From assembly GCF_012641095.1 (NCBI RefSeq), contig NZ_JAAVSC010000011.1, forward strand, positions 1 to 64,000: a DNA stretch of 64,000 nucleotides, read 5' to 3'. Source of the DNA: Lactobacillus sp. HBUAS51381 (GTDB taxonomy: Bacteria; Bacillota; Bacilli; Lactobacillales; Lactobacillaceae). Positions 12,001 to 27,000 of this stretch are shown here, one piece after another. Below the pieces are notes generated by a model. That model did not search any database. It had not been told where the DNA came from and worked only from the letters and a program-made list of their open reading frames with translations. A program made the position numbers and the translations under genes. The first letter of the stretch is position 1. Each line of letters starts with the position of its first letter.

Positions 12001-15000
12001 TCAACCGCATGACATCTGGAAAATCTGTAATTTTCAAACGGATTACGGAGCGCGTCGTAGCCGTTATGGTATACTAAATTTTAGCGAAAAAGACATGGAG
12101 GAATGGACGATGACAATCTACACGGGGAAAACGGAAGAAGCGGCGATTGCGGCAGGATTGGCCGCGTTAAATAGTCGTCGCGATCAAGTCGTTACCAAAG
12201 TGGTCGCCACTCCACGGAAGGGGTTCTTGGGACTCGGTCGGCGGGAGGCCATGGTTGACGTGGTCTTGAAGACGGTGGTCGAGGACACCACGGCCCCAGC
12301 ACCGGCAAAGTCGCCGGCCCCGAAGTCGGTTGCGCCAGCAAAGGCCCAAGTCGCTCCGAAACCGGCAACGCCAGCGCCAGCGCCTACGGCCGAACCCACG
12401 GTGACACCACAGGAGCGCCGTAAGCGACGTGAGGCGGCGGTCAATGCCGTGCAGGATTACTTGGCAACCATTGTCGAACAACTGGGCATAGACGCCACGA
12501 TAGACGCCGAGGCGGGGGGCCATCGCCAAGTCCGCTTGGTTTTTACCACCGATAAGGAAGGCCTCCTGATTGGCAAGCACGGGCGAACCATCAATGCGCT
12601 ACAGAGTCTGGGCCAGCTGTTCTTGAACCATCATGGGGCCGCGCACGTGGAGCTGGAGTTGGACGTGGCGAACTACCGGGAACGGCGAGCGGCCACGTTG
12701 ACGCGTTTGGCGGAGAGCACAGCGCGTGAGGTGGTGGCCACGGGGAAGCCGATTTATTTGGACCCGATGCCCTCGTTTGAACGCAAGCAGATTCACGCGG
12801 TCTTGGCCAAGAACCGGTACGTGACGACCTATTCGGCGGGGAAGGAACCGCACCGCGCCGTTGTGATCGAACCGGCATAAGTTTCGTTTGACAAACGGCC
12901 GATTACCCCTTATAGTGAAGACAATCATTCTTATCAAGTTTACGATAAAGTAGTGAAAGTACTTTATCCACGCACAGTTAGGTGGCGTGGAGTAGGTGCT
13001 TTTTTTTATGGCGTTAAATGATACGCCCGGGCTGAAGAACGGAAAAGTTCGGCAACGGTTAGCGGAACTTGGTAGGAACCATCGACAGAATAGAATTTCA
13101 AAAGGAGGATGGCTCATGGCAGTCACCACAACAGAATTTGATACGATTGCAGCAATTTCGACCCCGCCTGGTGAGGGGGGCATTTCCATTATTCGGTTGA
13201 GCGGTGAAGAGGTCTTCGCCGTTGCGGGTAAGTTGTTTAAGGGTGCGGACCTGACGCAGGTTGCGAGCCATACGATTCACTACGGCCACATCATCGACCC
13301 CGAAACCAACGAAGAAGTCGACGAGGTCATGGTCACCGTGATGCGGGCGCCAAAGACCTATACCAAAGAAGATATCGTGGAGATCAATTGCCACGGCGGG
13401 ATCGTGGCGACGAACCGGATCTTACAGCTGTGCCTGAGTTATGGCGCGCGGTTGGCGGAACCCGGCGAGTATACCAAGCGGGCCTTCTTGAATGGCCGAA
13501 TTGACTTGACGCAGGCCGAATCCGTGATGGATCTGATCAGAGCGAAGACGGATAAGTCCATGAAGGTCGCTTTAGACCAGTTGGACGGTGATTTGTCGAA
13601 ATTGATTCGGCATCTGCGCCAAGATATCCTCGACGCCTTGGCCCAAGTGGAAGTCAACATCGACTATCCCGAATACGATGACGTGGAGACCATGACCACG
13701 AAGATGCTGCTGGAGAAGGCCCAAGAGGTCAAGAAGCAGATTCAGGCCTTACTGGCCACCGCCAAGCAGGGGAAGGTCCTGCGAGAAGGCCTAGCCACGG
13801 CGATCGTTGGCCGGCCCAACGTCGGGAAGAGTAGCCTGTTGAATCATTTGTTACACGAAGACAAGGCGATCGTGACCGACGTTGCCGGGACCACCCGTGA
13901 TGTGATTGAGGAATACGTCAACGTCAAGGGTGTGCCGCTGAAATTAATCGACACGGCCGGTATTCGCGACACCACGGATAAGGTTGAAAAGATCGGGGTC
14001 GAACGCTCGCGCAAGGCCATCAACACCGCCGATTTGGTCATGTTGGTGCTCAACGCCAGCGAACCCCTGACCGCCGAGGATGAACAGCTCCTGACGGCGA
14101 CCGCCGACACGCAACGCATCCTGATCTTAAACAAGACGGATTTGCCACAAAAGCTGGATATGGCGGCGCTCAAACGGGCCGCCGGCGACAGTCCGATCAT
14201 CGAGACATCCATCCTGCAGAGCGCGGGTTTGGACAAGCTGGAGGAGACGATTGCCCACCTGTTCTTTGACGAGGGCATTGAATCCAGCCAGAACACGGTG
14301 ATGGTCACCAACGCCCGCCACATTGGGTTACTTCATCAAGCCAGTGCGGCCCTAGACGATGTGATGCACGGGATTGCTGCGGGGATGCCCGTGGATCTGG
14401 TACAGATCGACATGACCCGTGCTTGGGATTTACTGGGTGAAATTACCGGCGACAGCTATCAAGATGAGCTGCTCGACCAGTTATTTAGCCAATTCTGTTT
14501 AGGCAAATAAGCGAAAATTTAAACCATTAAGAGACCGCTTGACCGCCGCTGAACCGACGATCGGGCATGGAGGGAAAGAACCATGACTGAAGTAATTGAA
14601 TATCCGGGACAGGACTACGACGTCATCGTCGTCGGTGCCGGTCATGCCGGTAGCGAGGCCGCTCTGGCCGCCGCGCGAATGGGCAACAAGACCTTATTAA
14701 TGACGATCAACCTAGACATGGTGGCCTTTATGCCATGTAACCCATCCGTCGGGGGCCCGGCCAAGGGTATCGTGGTCCGCGAAATTGACGCCTTGGGTGG
14801 CGAAATGGGCCGCAACATCGACAAGACCTATGTACAGATGCGGATGCTCAACACGGGTAAGGGCCCGGCCGTCCGCGCCTTGCGCGCCCAGGCGGATAAG
14901 CACGCCTATCACGCCGAAATGAAGCACACGATCGAACGCGAACCTAACCTGACCCTGCGTCAGGGAATCGTGGATGATTTAATCGTCGAAGATGGCGTCT

Positions 15001-18000
15001 GCAAGGGTGTGATCACCAATACTGGGGCCCGTTACCAGGCTAAGGCCGTCGTGATTGCGGCCGGTACTGCGGCGCGGGGCAAGATTATTATTGGGGAATT
15101 GATGTATTCATCCGGTCCCAACAACTCCCAACCGGCCAACAAGCTGACGGCGAACCTGCCGAAATACGGGTTCAGTCTGGAACGTTTCAAGACCGGGACG
15201 CCACCACGAGTTGACGGCAACACGATTCACTACGATGAGACCGAAGAGCAGCCGGGGGACAAAGAACCCAACCATTTCAGTTTCACCACACCGGATAGCG
15301 CCTATTTGGATTTGAAGAACCAGTTGTCTTGCTGGTTGACCTACACCAACCAGAAGACCCACGAGATCATCAAGGCCAACTTGGATCGCGCGCCGATGTT
15401 CACGGGGGTTATCGAGGGTGTCGGTCCCCGGTACTGCCCATCCATCGAGGACAAGATTGTGCGGTTTGCGGACAAGCCACGGCACCAACTCTTCTTGGAA
15501 CCAGAAGGCCGGAACACGGACGAATGGTACGTTCAAGGCCTGTCAACGTCCATGCCGGAAGAGGTGCAACAGAAGATTCTCCACTCCATCAAGGGGTTAG
15601 AGGATGCCCAGATGATGCGTCCCGGTTACGCCATCGAATACGATGTCGTGTCGCCTTACCAGTTGCGGCCGACCTTGGAAACCAAGCCGTTGAAGAACCT
15701 GTTCACGGCGGGGCAAACCAACGGGACGTCCGGTTACGAAGAGGCCGCGGGCCAAGGCTTGCTGGCCGGTATTAACGCCGGGTTGCGTGCCCTGGGGAAG
15801 CCTGGCTTCACGTTGAAGCGTTCCGATGCCTACATCGGCGTCATGGTCGATGATCTGGTCACCAAGGGAACGAACGAACCTTACCGGCTATTGACGAGTC
15901 GGGCCGAATACCGGCTGATTCTGCGTCACGACAACGCCGACCTGCGTTTGACGGCTAAGGGCCACGAACTGGGCCTGATCAGCGACGACCGGTACCAAGC
16001 CTTCTTGGACAAGAAAGCGGCCTTAAAAGCTGAAATCGACCGGTTGAACAGCATCCGGATCAAGCCCAACGACAGCATCAACGCCTTTATCGAAAGCCAT
16101 GGCGACAAGCCGCTCCAAGATGGCGTGTTGGCGGCAGTCTTCTTACGGCGGCCATACGTCGATTACCAGACGTTGTTGGACTTCATTCCAGCACCAGCCC
16201 AACCGTTGGACCGGCACATTGTCGAAGAAATTGAGATTTCGCTGAAGTATGCCGGCTACATTAAGAAGGCCGAAGACAACGTCGCGAAGTTGAAGCGGAT
16301 GGAAGCCAAGGCGATTCCAGCAAACATCGATTATGATGCCATTGATGGTCTCGCAACGGAGGCCCACCAGAAGCTCAAGAAGATCCAACCCGAAACCTTG
16401 GCTCAGGCAAGTCGGATCAGTGGGGTTAACCCGGCTGATATTGCGATTCTGAGTGTGTACATTGAACAGGGGAAGATCGCGAAAGTGAAGTAAAAATTGC
16501 AAAGTAAAGGACGATCCCGACTGTGGTGATCGTCCTTTTTTATTATCATAAAATTAGTTATTAATAACTAATAAGATATTAATAACAGGCTATATGAAAT
16601 CTTTACACGTTTTTTGCGAAAACGACACGTTGGTTGGGTATTCTAAATGAAGTAGCCCCTTAGCCAAAATGGGTTAGGCGTCAGGTAGGTGAAAAGTCAG
16701 TTCCTCGGCCGTGTAAGGCGGTGTTTGCCGAGCTTCGGCAAAACTCCGCGCGTCGGCCGGAATGTGACATTGGCGGGCCACGGTGATGGCGAACTCACGA
16801 AAGGCAAACCCGATGGCCGTGGTGAGTTCGCCATCGACAACGACGGGTTGGCGTCGGAGATTTTGTTTGGGGATGAAAGGATACTGACTGTAAAACTCCT
16901 CAAAGATCCCCGCCGTGAATTGGTGGTGATCCAACAGGCCAGCTTGTGCTAACAGGATGGGGGCACTTGAAATCGCCGCCAGTTTCATCGCGGGAAGCTG
17001 TTTCTGCGCGCGCTGGAGAAACTCACAGTGGCGATGATCAGCCAGGGGAATCCGGAAGTCATCAATGCCGGGTAAGAGGAGCAGTTGCGCGTTACTCAGA
17101 TCGGTGTCCGCCAAGGTTTGATCGGGGAGGACGTGAAAGTGGTCTTCACTTTCAACCGGCGTCCGATCCACCGCGATGGTCACGAGCGGATGGGACTCTT
17201 CGGCAAAGGCAAAGAGACTGGTGAGACACGTGATTTCAAAGGGTGAAAACCCGGGGTACAGGAGCACGTAAATGGTATTTCTGATCATGGAACGGAACCT
17301 CCTACTGTGAGTCAACGAAAGGGCAGGAATGCCTAGGAATCACGGCCAACCTTCGGTAAAATTGAACACTGGGGAATTAAATCTCGAGTAGGGAGTTTTA
17401 CGTTATGAAAATCGGTCTGTTGAGTCTCGGTATCATCCTGGTGTTGGTGAGTCATGGCTTGCATCACCACACGCTACGACAGCTACAACAAGCAACAACG
17501 GTGCGTCATACGCGGAGTCGCACCGTGTACCATGGTTTCTTGTACTTAGGATTGATGTATGTCGCCGTCGGCCTGTGGCGTCCAGCGTGGTTGGACGCCC
17601 GGGTGATTGGTCTGCTTCTGCTGGTTGATGTGTTGGCTACGGGGATGAGTTACTATCAGCATCACCAGCGCACCTATCCGGCGGCAACGCGAGCACTTTG
17701 GCAACGACAGGCATGGTATTTAGTGGGTAGCCAGATCATTCTGGCCGCCGTGTTACTGGGGACGCTGACGCAATTGCCAGCATAATTAAATGGTCATTCG
17801 GAGAACCCGTGGACGCTGAACAAGCAACGTGCGCGGGATTTTTTATCAGGGGGAAAGTTCAAATGAAACGTTATTCACCGGCAGCGGCGCAGCAGGCGTT
17901 GCTCCAGATCTTAGATGAAGTGAATCACCAGCAAGAAACGATTGTGGTGACGCCGACAGATGGTAATGACGCCAATTCGGCTATTATTGTCGCCAAGTAT

Positions 18001-21000
18001 GAATGGGAGGCTTTGAAAGCCGCGCTAGAAGCGGCACAACAGCCCACGCGTAAGGCGCTTGAGATGGATCTGAATAAGATTGAATGGGGCTAGTAAAAAA
18101 GCCGCGTCACCAAACGGCTAATGTGGCTTAGTATTTTCCACTACCCATGATAAAGGCGCGGGCGATTGAAGAGATTAAGAAAACGATTTGAATCGTGAAA
18201 TCAATCCGATTTAATGGATTGCTATCGGATGTACTCTCAAAGACATTAAAGTGCAGCATCGCGGTGATCAGCGAGCTAAAACAGAGAAAGGCAACGATTT
18301 GGGGGTCTTGAAGAGTAAGCATGGCAACTAACAGAACCAATGTCAGAATCGGAACGAAAACCTTAGCTGGGGTGGTTGGAAAGCGTGTGTCGGTCATGGT
18401 CTTCACCTCGTTTCGTTAAATGAGAATATGAGATTTTAATTATAACTTGTACCCATCATACCAGAAATTCTGGTTAAAGGGGTAAATTAATGCCTTAAAA
18501 GTAAAATAAGCCACCAAACGGTTCTAAAAATCACCCGTTAGCGCTAGTCCAACTAACGTTAACGGGCGATTCGTGTTTATTTTGAATCTTTTAAGATTAT
18601 GCAGCAACTGCTAGGCCAGCAACAGATTTTCCAGCGTAGCGAACGAATCCGCCTCGTGCGTCGGATGGTAGTCCGCCGAACCCGTAGCGTGCCGGGGATT
18701 GAACCAGATGCTGTCGAGATGGGCATTGGTCGCGCCGAGAACGTCGGAGTGGAGGCTATCGCCGATCATGACGGTGTTGGCCGCGGACATGGTCGGGTAC
18801 TGCGCGAAGATGGGCGCGAAGAAGCGCTTATCTGGCTTGTCGAAGCCGACATCCTCGGAGATGAAGACACTGTCAAAGTAGGCGGTTAACCGTGAACCGC
18901 GCAGACGATTCAGTTGAATGGACTTGGTACCATTGGTGCCCGCGATGACCGTCACCCCGGCGCGTTGTAGGTTGGTGAGAAAGGTCGTGGCGCCGGGCAA
19001 CGTATAGTAGTTGTGATCCAGCATGGCCTTGTATTGCTTTTCCAGGGCCAAACCATCGACTGTGACCCCGAGGGCGCCGAAAGCCTGGGTGAAGCGGCGG
19101 TCCAACAGTGGCTTGCGGTCGGCGCCCAATTCAATCTGATGCCAGATACGCTGATTAATCTGCACGTAGGTGGCTAAGCCGCGTTGAATGTCGGTGACGC
19201 CGTTTTCCTGCAGGAGCTGGGTGACCCCTTCATTTTCACCACGGGTAAAATCAAGGAGGGTATCGTCTAAATCAATAATGGCAAATTTTTTCATGGGCGC
19301 GCACCTTTCGAAATGAGTTTTCCTGAGTTTAGCAAATTTTCGTCTAAAATTCCAATTCATTTAAAAAGTCGCGCCACTCACGAGGAGGGACACAACTAAG
19401 AGCATCATCTATTTTTTAGTGAGTCGCGCGAGCTGACTGGCACACCAGCCGAAGATGATCCCGACGAGTGCGGGAACGGCCCAACTAAAGCCTTGAGCGG
19501 CCAGGGGAAGCTGATTGTTCAACGCGAGAATGGCGCGACTCCAACCGGCCTGTTGCAAGTGCGTCGGTAGGGCGGCCACGGCCGAAAAAATGGCCGGTAT
19601 TAGCGTGAATAGCATCGCTAGGCCGAATAACCAGCGACTGGTGCCCAACAGCGGTGAGAGCACCGCCAGCACGATCAGGACGATGGCTAGCGGGTATAGG
19701 AACATCAGCACCGGCGTGGAGTAGTTGATTAATTTGGTCAGCCCAACGTTAGCGAATAGACACGGCAGTACGCTGGCAAAGATAATCAGCCCCGGATAAG
19801 ATAGTCGGGGAAACATGGCATGAAAGGTGTCGCCAAAGGCCGAGATTAAGCCAATCGCCGTCTTCAAACAGGCAATGATGACGATTAGGGCCAGCAAAAG
19901 ATTTCCGAAGACACCGAAATACTGATTGGCAATCTGCGCCAGCGTAATCCCGCCATTCTCTGCGGCCGCAAATTTGCCCAGACTCATGGTGCCCATCAAG
20001 GCCAATAGGGTGTAGATGAGCCCCATGAGGACGACGCTGATGGTGCCGGCCTTGATCACGTCCTTGGCAATCTGTCCGGGTTCGGTCACGCCTAGCGCCC
20101 GGATACTGTCGATGACGACAATGCCAAAGGCCAATGAGGCCAGGGCGTCCAACGTGTTGTACCCCTCCGTAAAGCCAGTGGCTAGCGGACTCGCGGCATA
20201 GGCGCCGCGTGCGGCAAAGTGAAAGCCACCCATGGGTTTAACGAAGGTAGCGAGGATCAATAGTCCCAACAGAATCAAGAAGATTGGCGTGAGCCATTTG
20301 CCAATATAGGTCATCAGCTTACCGGGATTGCGGGCGAGCCACCAAGCGAGCACAAAGAACAGGATGGAGAAGCTCGCCAAGACCAGGCCTTGGTGCGGCC
20401 GACTGACGAATGGCGCCAGGCCAATCTGGTAGGACGTTGTGGCCAAGCGGGGCAGGGCAAAGAAGGGGCCCACGGTCAGATATAACAGGACCGTAAAGGC
20501 GTAGGCGAACGGCCGGTTGACGGTCGTCGCGAGATCGAAGACGCCCTCGCTACGGGTGAGCCCAATGCCCGTTACCCCCAATAGGGGCAGGCCAATCCCG
20601 GTGAGGAGTAGGCCAATGATGGCCGGGCCAACGTTATGCCCCGCTTGTTGCCCCAGAAAAACGGGAAAGATCAGGTTACCGGCACCAAAGAAGAGCCCAA
20701 AGAGCATCATGCCGATAAAGAGAAGTTCCCGCCAAGATAATCGAGTTTTCAAAATCATCGCAACTTTCTATATGTAAGTGCGGTCCGTGCAGACCATAGG
20801 TAAGCATAGCAAAAAAAGGCGCCCAAGGAAACGGGCACCTCTTACAAATTTATTTATCAGCGACGGTGAACCGGGTCTGATGATGCTGGGGCTGTTCAAT
20901 CTCATCGAGAATGGCCACGGCCATGGTTCCGGCAGACGTGCCGGATTGTTGCTGTGCGTTGACCAATAGGTCGTCGTCACCCATCAGATAAGGCGTCGCT

Positions 21001-24000
21001 TCGCCCGGGTGGAAATTCGCGGCTGGTGAAACGCCGACCCAGTTGACGTTGTCCACGTCGCGCAGGAAGTTAAGTTCCTTTAATTGGTTTTGGGGAACGC
21101 TGAGGAAGCTGGCGGCGTTGGGGTCCTTGGCAATGTCATGCACGAACAGATGATGATCGTCGCCGGTTTGCAAGCTCCCCGCCCCGAGAATGAAGACCAA
21201 GCGTGGCGTGGTGGTTGTGCGTAACTTGGCCACTAGGTTCGCCGCGAGATCCACGTGTTGAAAGGCCAAGCTGGGCGCGGTGGCAAAGGCATCGATGACC
21301 ACGTCGGCCGCGCCCAATTCATCGGTGGTCAGGGCGAAGGCGTCCTGCACCTTGGTGGTGAGCTGGGGATGGGCCGGCAACTTGGCCAGTTTATCCGCCG
21401 AACGGGCCAGGGCCGTCACCGTGTGACCGCGCCGTAAAGCTTCTGCAACCAGAGCTGATCCGGCCATGCCGGTTGCCCCAATAATTGTAATTTTCATAAA
21501 GGAACCTCCCATATTTTGCTGGGATCAGTATACCGGTTTTCGAGTTGCCCGCCAACAATTAAGCCTCATCGCGGTTGTAGGTGTGGTAGAGTAGGAGAAA
21601 ACGTCAAGGGGGCAATGAAATGAAAAATGTGGTTCAGGGACAGTTGGTGCACTTAACGGAAATGCGGGACGGGGATGCCGAGTGGCTCCAGGATACGCAA
21701 TGGGAGCCAGGGTTATTGCGAAACCTATCGGCCGACGCGCTCCATCCGTGGACGGCCGCCGAGTACGCGGAATTGGCCGCGGATCCCGACAGCGACGAGC
21801 ACTTCTTCTTCATGGTGCGGGCCAACGCCGACGACGGCCTGCTGGGATGGGTGATTTTAGACGAAATTCAATTCAAAAACCGGCGAGCGGAGTTGGGCAT
21901 TGCGTTACCCGTGGCCAGTGATCGGGGTCAGGGCTACGGGGTGGACACCCTCAATACAATTCTGTCGTTTGCCTTCAACGAATTGGGACTCCACAAGGTG
22001 ACGTTGGATGTGAATGCCAACAATCAGGCGGCGCTCCGGGCGTATAACGCGGTCGGTTTCGTACGCGAAGGGATTAACCGAGAGGCCGTTTATCAGGATG
22101 GTCAGTGGCTCGATCTCTATCAGTTTGGCATCTTAGCACAGGAGTGGTGGGCTGTTTCACGTGGAACAATTCCAGACGAAAACACCACCACCGACTAAAG
22201 TGTCGACAGCGGTGTTTCACATGAAACATTTAGCCCGCGGGCCACGGTGAATCCGTGTTGACGTGCGCGTTGAGTCCGGCTTGCTCGTGACGGCGTTCCT
22301 TGCGTTGGGCCGTCCGTCGCTCGTAGCCGGCACACAGATAGCGTTGTTCGTCCGTAACCGGTGTGACGTTGGGCAGCGGCGCCGTGACGGACTTGTCGTC
22401 AATCACGTAGGTAATGAAGCAGGTGAAGCCGACGAAGCGTTCGCCCGTCGTCAGGTTTTCACCAATGATTTTGACGAAGACCTCCAGCGAACGCGTGCCA
22501 GTCCCGCTGACGTAGGCTTCCAAGATCATGGAGTCATCGAGGTGAAAGGGCCGCAGGAAGCTCACGTGATCAAACGAAGCGGTGACCACGGTCTTGTGTG
22601 TGAGCCGAACCGCTGCCACGGAAGCACTATCGTCGACGAGCGAGAGAATTTTACCCCCAAAAACGGTTTGGTGTTCATTTAAATCCGGTTGAAAGACCCG
22701 ATGTGTCGTCACGATTAAGGTGGCGTTGCAGGGAACGGGTGTGGGTTGAGTGGTCATAGGCATCCTCCATTCATGAACCGCTATCTCTCATTCTACCAGA
22801 CTCCCCTAATTAGGTTACAGGATTGTTAACTTTTCGCTATATCTTGATAGATTCATGGAGTGAAACCGCGCTGCTTTGCTATACTGAATCTAAATTAAGC
22901 AGAAGGGGTGATCGTGTGAATTATCGTGGGGAACCGTTGGACTTGATTCCAACCTTGGACTTGGCGCAAACCTATCCAGTATTAGAATGCACGTTGAGCC
23001 TGAGCTATCCCGTGGATGTCGAGCGGTTACAAACGGCCGTTAAGACGACCCAAACCGTGGTGCCACAAATTTTAAGTCGCTACAACCTCCGTTGGAATCG
23101 GTTTGAAGATCAGCCCGATGGTGACCAGCAAGTTATTGAAGAATACGATGCCAGTCGTGATCCCGGTCGAGGAAAACTGGATGTGCTTCAAGGCCCACAG
23201 CTAAAGATTCAAGTCATTCACCACACGGATTACGACCAGTTGCGGTTGATCATGAGTCGCTTGTTGACGGATGGCGAGGGCTTTAAACACTATCTATATC
23301 TGTTGGCGGCCGCTTATGATGGTCAGGATTTGACGGATTTTGTCAATGAGCGGAGTGTCCGGCGGATTCTGAACTTTTTGCGCCATCCGCACCGGCCACT
23401 GCCGCAGAGTAGCGATACCCCGGCGGCCGAAAGCTTTCCCCAGTTGGCGGGTAACGTCCATCACCATAAGGGTGAAGCCCTGATCCCACGCGTTGAAAGC
23501 CAGCAATTGCAGCGGTTAGCGCGGCAACAGGGCGTGACGATGAACGTGGTACTCCTGTCGGCGTATGCGCTTGCGCTGTTTTCCTTGACGGGGGAACGCC
23601 GGCTGGTCATTCCCTATCAGGTCGACCTGCGGCTACACGGACCGGTGGCCGCGACCAACGTGGTTCAGGTCGCCAACCTGACGAGTCAGATGCCGGTCAC
23701 CATTACGGTCGAAGAGGGCGACACGCTCCAAAATGTCGTCGCGCGGACGCAGGCCACAATGACGCGGCTGCACGAGAGCTTAGCGTACCTGCCACCCCTG
23801 GTGGAAATAAACCGGATGAGTCGGGCCCTGCCGCCGGAGTTAGTGCGCCGCTTGGCAGGAAAACACCGCGAGTCGGCGGCGATCTCCTTTGCCAGCTTTG
23901 GCCACGTCGATCAGACGCGCCTGAACTTTGGTAACATTCCGGTAACCCAGATTTACTTTGCGGGCACCTATCGTACCATGCCGAACTTTCAACTGACGGT

Positions 24001-27000
24001 AAGCGCCTATCATGATGCGTGGACGTTGGCCTTTCGCATGCTGGGATCGGAACCGGATTATCAGCTAGGCATTAAAATTCTAAAGAATGTCGTCACCCAG
24101 CTCAATCAGTGGGGGCATGGCAACTAAAAAGACCGGCGATGTCCGGTCTTTTTGATTCTCTGACGATTTAAGCGCTTGTTCTATGGTAAGAGGGCAACGA
24201 GCGCGTGGTTGTGGGCGACATTTAGACGGTAAAAAAACGCTGCGGACGTCCTCCCCAGCGTTTCGATGATTTCACTTAATTGGTTTTAGCCGACTTCCCT
24301 TGGTAACGAACCAGCCCCAACGCTCCGGCATTGCAGACAAATAACATCATCGCCATCGCAGCGTAGGATTGGCCAGTCAGACCGACTAATGGTGAGGCCA
24401 GGCCCCCACAGGCATTCTGCGCCAAACCGATGACGGCAGAAGCCCCGCCGGCATTCTTGCTGGCCTGATCCATGATGATGGTTACCGTCAACGTCAGTAG
24501 CGCGCCGATCAGAATGACCATCGCCAGCACGAGGCCACTGACGACCCACACGTTAGCGGGGAAGAACAGGCTCGCTAGCAACGCGAGGCTGACCCCCACG
24601 GCGATCGTTAGCAGGCTTGTCACCTGTTGGCGATTGGAGTAGCGGCGGGACAACTGGCCGGGTAGATTACTGCCGACCACAATCCCCAGACCGTTAAAGG
24701 CGTAGAGGAGACTGAAGGTCTGCGGCGCCATGCCAAAGCCCGTTTGAAAGACGAAGGTGGAGGCGGAAATGTAACTGAACAGACCGCCGTAGACCAGGCC
24801 CGTGGCCAAGATCAGCGGCCAGAAAGCGGGTTGCACGACCAGTCGACCCATGGCTCCCAAGGAACTGTGAAAGCCACCTGTTTGCCGTTCGGCGACGGGC
24901 AGAGATTCGGGCAAGCCCACAGCAACCGCTAGCGCAATGGCTAAGCCAATAATGGCCAACAGGATGAAGATGGCTTCCCAGTCAACGTAGTGGATCATAA
25001 AGCCCCCGATAATCGGCGCAATAATGGGAAAGACGCCGTTGACCGTATTGAGTAGCGCATAGAAGCGGGTTAATTTCTTCCCCGAGAACAGGTCGCGCGC
25101 CACGGCTCGGGCCATGACTTGACCGGTGGCACCGGCGAGTCCTTGAATAAAGCGCAGGATGATTAATAAGGTAATGGAATGAATAAAGGCCATGGCAAGG
25201 GAGACCAAGCCAAAGATAATAAAGCCCACAATCAAAGGCTTTCGTCGGCCATATTGGTCCGATAGGGGACCCGCAATCAGTTGGCCCAGCGCCAGCCCAA
25301 TCAAACAGGCCGTGATACTGAGTTGCATGAGGGAGGCGCTGGTCGCGAATTGCGTGCGCATCTGCGGTAAGGCTGGCAGATAGAGGTCAATGGCCAATGG
25401 GCCGGTCGCACTGACGGTTCCCAACAGGAGGGTCAGCCAGATTTGCCGGCGCCGAGTAAGAGTAGCATTCAAAAGCAGTCAGCCCTTTCGGTGTAATTAT
25501 TAATTTCGCAATAACCAGTGAAGACGACGCCGGGCCGCCACTCTACTGCAGAATGGCGGCCCAGGTCATTATGTACGGTAAAAGCGTATTGCTCCATTAT
25601 TGCTGGAAATAGGAGATTTTGCAAGTCGTAACGTGACAGCTAGCTTGCAGTTTGATTTCAAACACGTAAATTTTTGGTAAAGCGTGGGATCGGCAGAACG
25701 TAAATGTTATGATTAAAACTGACGCTGCCGGCCAAAATAAATGTGCGAACGGCGGCGGGTGGTGTATGATAATAACATAATTAGTGATTCCGAAAATAAG
25801 GAGTGCCAACATGAAGAATCTAAAGGAAATTTTGAGTTGGATTGTGCCGATCGTGATTGGTCTGGCCATTGCCTTAGCGCTCAAGCAGTTTGTGTTCACA
25901 CGAGTGCGGGTCGATGGGCCATCCATGGAGCCCAATCTGAATAATAATGAAAAAGTCTTTGCCTGGAAGATGTCGAAGGTTAAGCATCTCAGCGTCATCG
26001 TGTTCGATGCGCATGGTGAAGACCCGGCGGCTAAGCCCAACACCAATTACGTCAAGCGGGTCATTGGCTTGCCCGGCGACACGGTGAAGAGTAAGAACGG
26101 GTACATTTACGTCAATAACAAACGGATTAACCAGAGCTTCATCAGCCAGAGCGAACGGACTTCCGGGACCGGGAACTGGACGTTGGCCAGCCTGCAACGC
26201 CAAAATGACTGGCAGGGCGGTAATAACGGCAAGATTGCCACGGTTGTGCCGAAGGGCAAGTACTTCGTGTTGGGTGACCACCGGAGTGTTTCCAACGATA
26301 GCCGCTACTGGGGCTTCGTGGATAAGGACAAGATTGTCGGCGTCGTGAAGGTGCCATTCTGGGCCTCCAGCAAGACGAAACGGGTTAATATCAATTCGTT
26401 GGCTTATTAAAGATAAAAATAAAGCGTTGCGGATCTCACCAATAGCCATTGGCGGGATGCGTAACGTTTTTTGAATTGGGCGCCAATTAATTTTTAGTAG
26501 CCGCTTACATTTTGGAAGGATAGGCGTATTGTAGAACGTATATAGCGTTGGCCAACACCCAACGTCACGAGATCTGAATCGGGAGATGGTACTTATTAAG
26601 AATACGTTGAAGGAACGCTGGATTGCCTTAATCTTGGGGTTAGTCATCAACGCGTTTGGCAGCGGGTTGACGGTGGCCGCCAATATGGGGGCTAGTCCTT
26701 GGATGGCGTCGGAGGTTAACTTGAGCGAGTGGTTGACGGTGGCGATTGGCTGGCCGGTGTTCGTCGTCAGTTGCTTAGCGGCAGTTGCCAATCAGTTTCT
26801 GTTGCGGCATTGGGATGGCCGCCGCTTCTTTGGCGAAATTGGGTTCATGTTTTTCGTCAGCTTCTTCGTGAATTTCTTTACGCAGATGTTTTATCGGATG
26901 GGAATTCTGCGACTGTCGGTCGTGACACGCGGCTTCCTGGCCGTGGCTGGTGTCACGATATTTTGTATCGCGATTTCCCTTTATCAGCGGGCCAATCTGG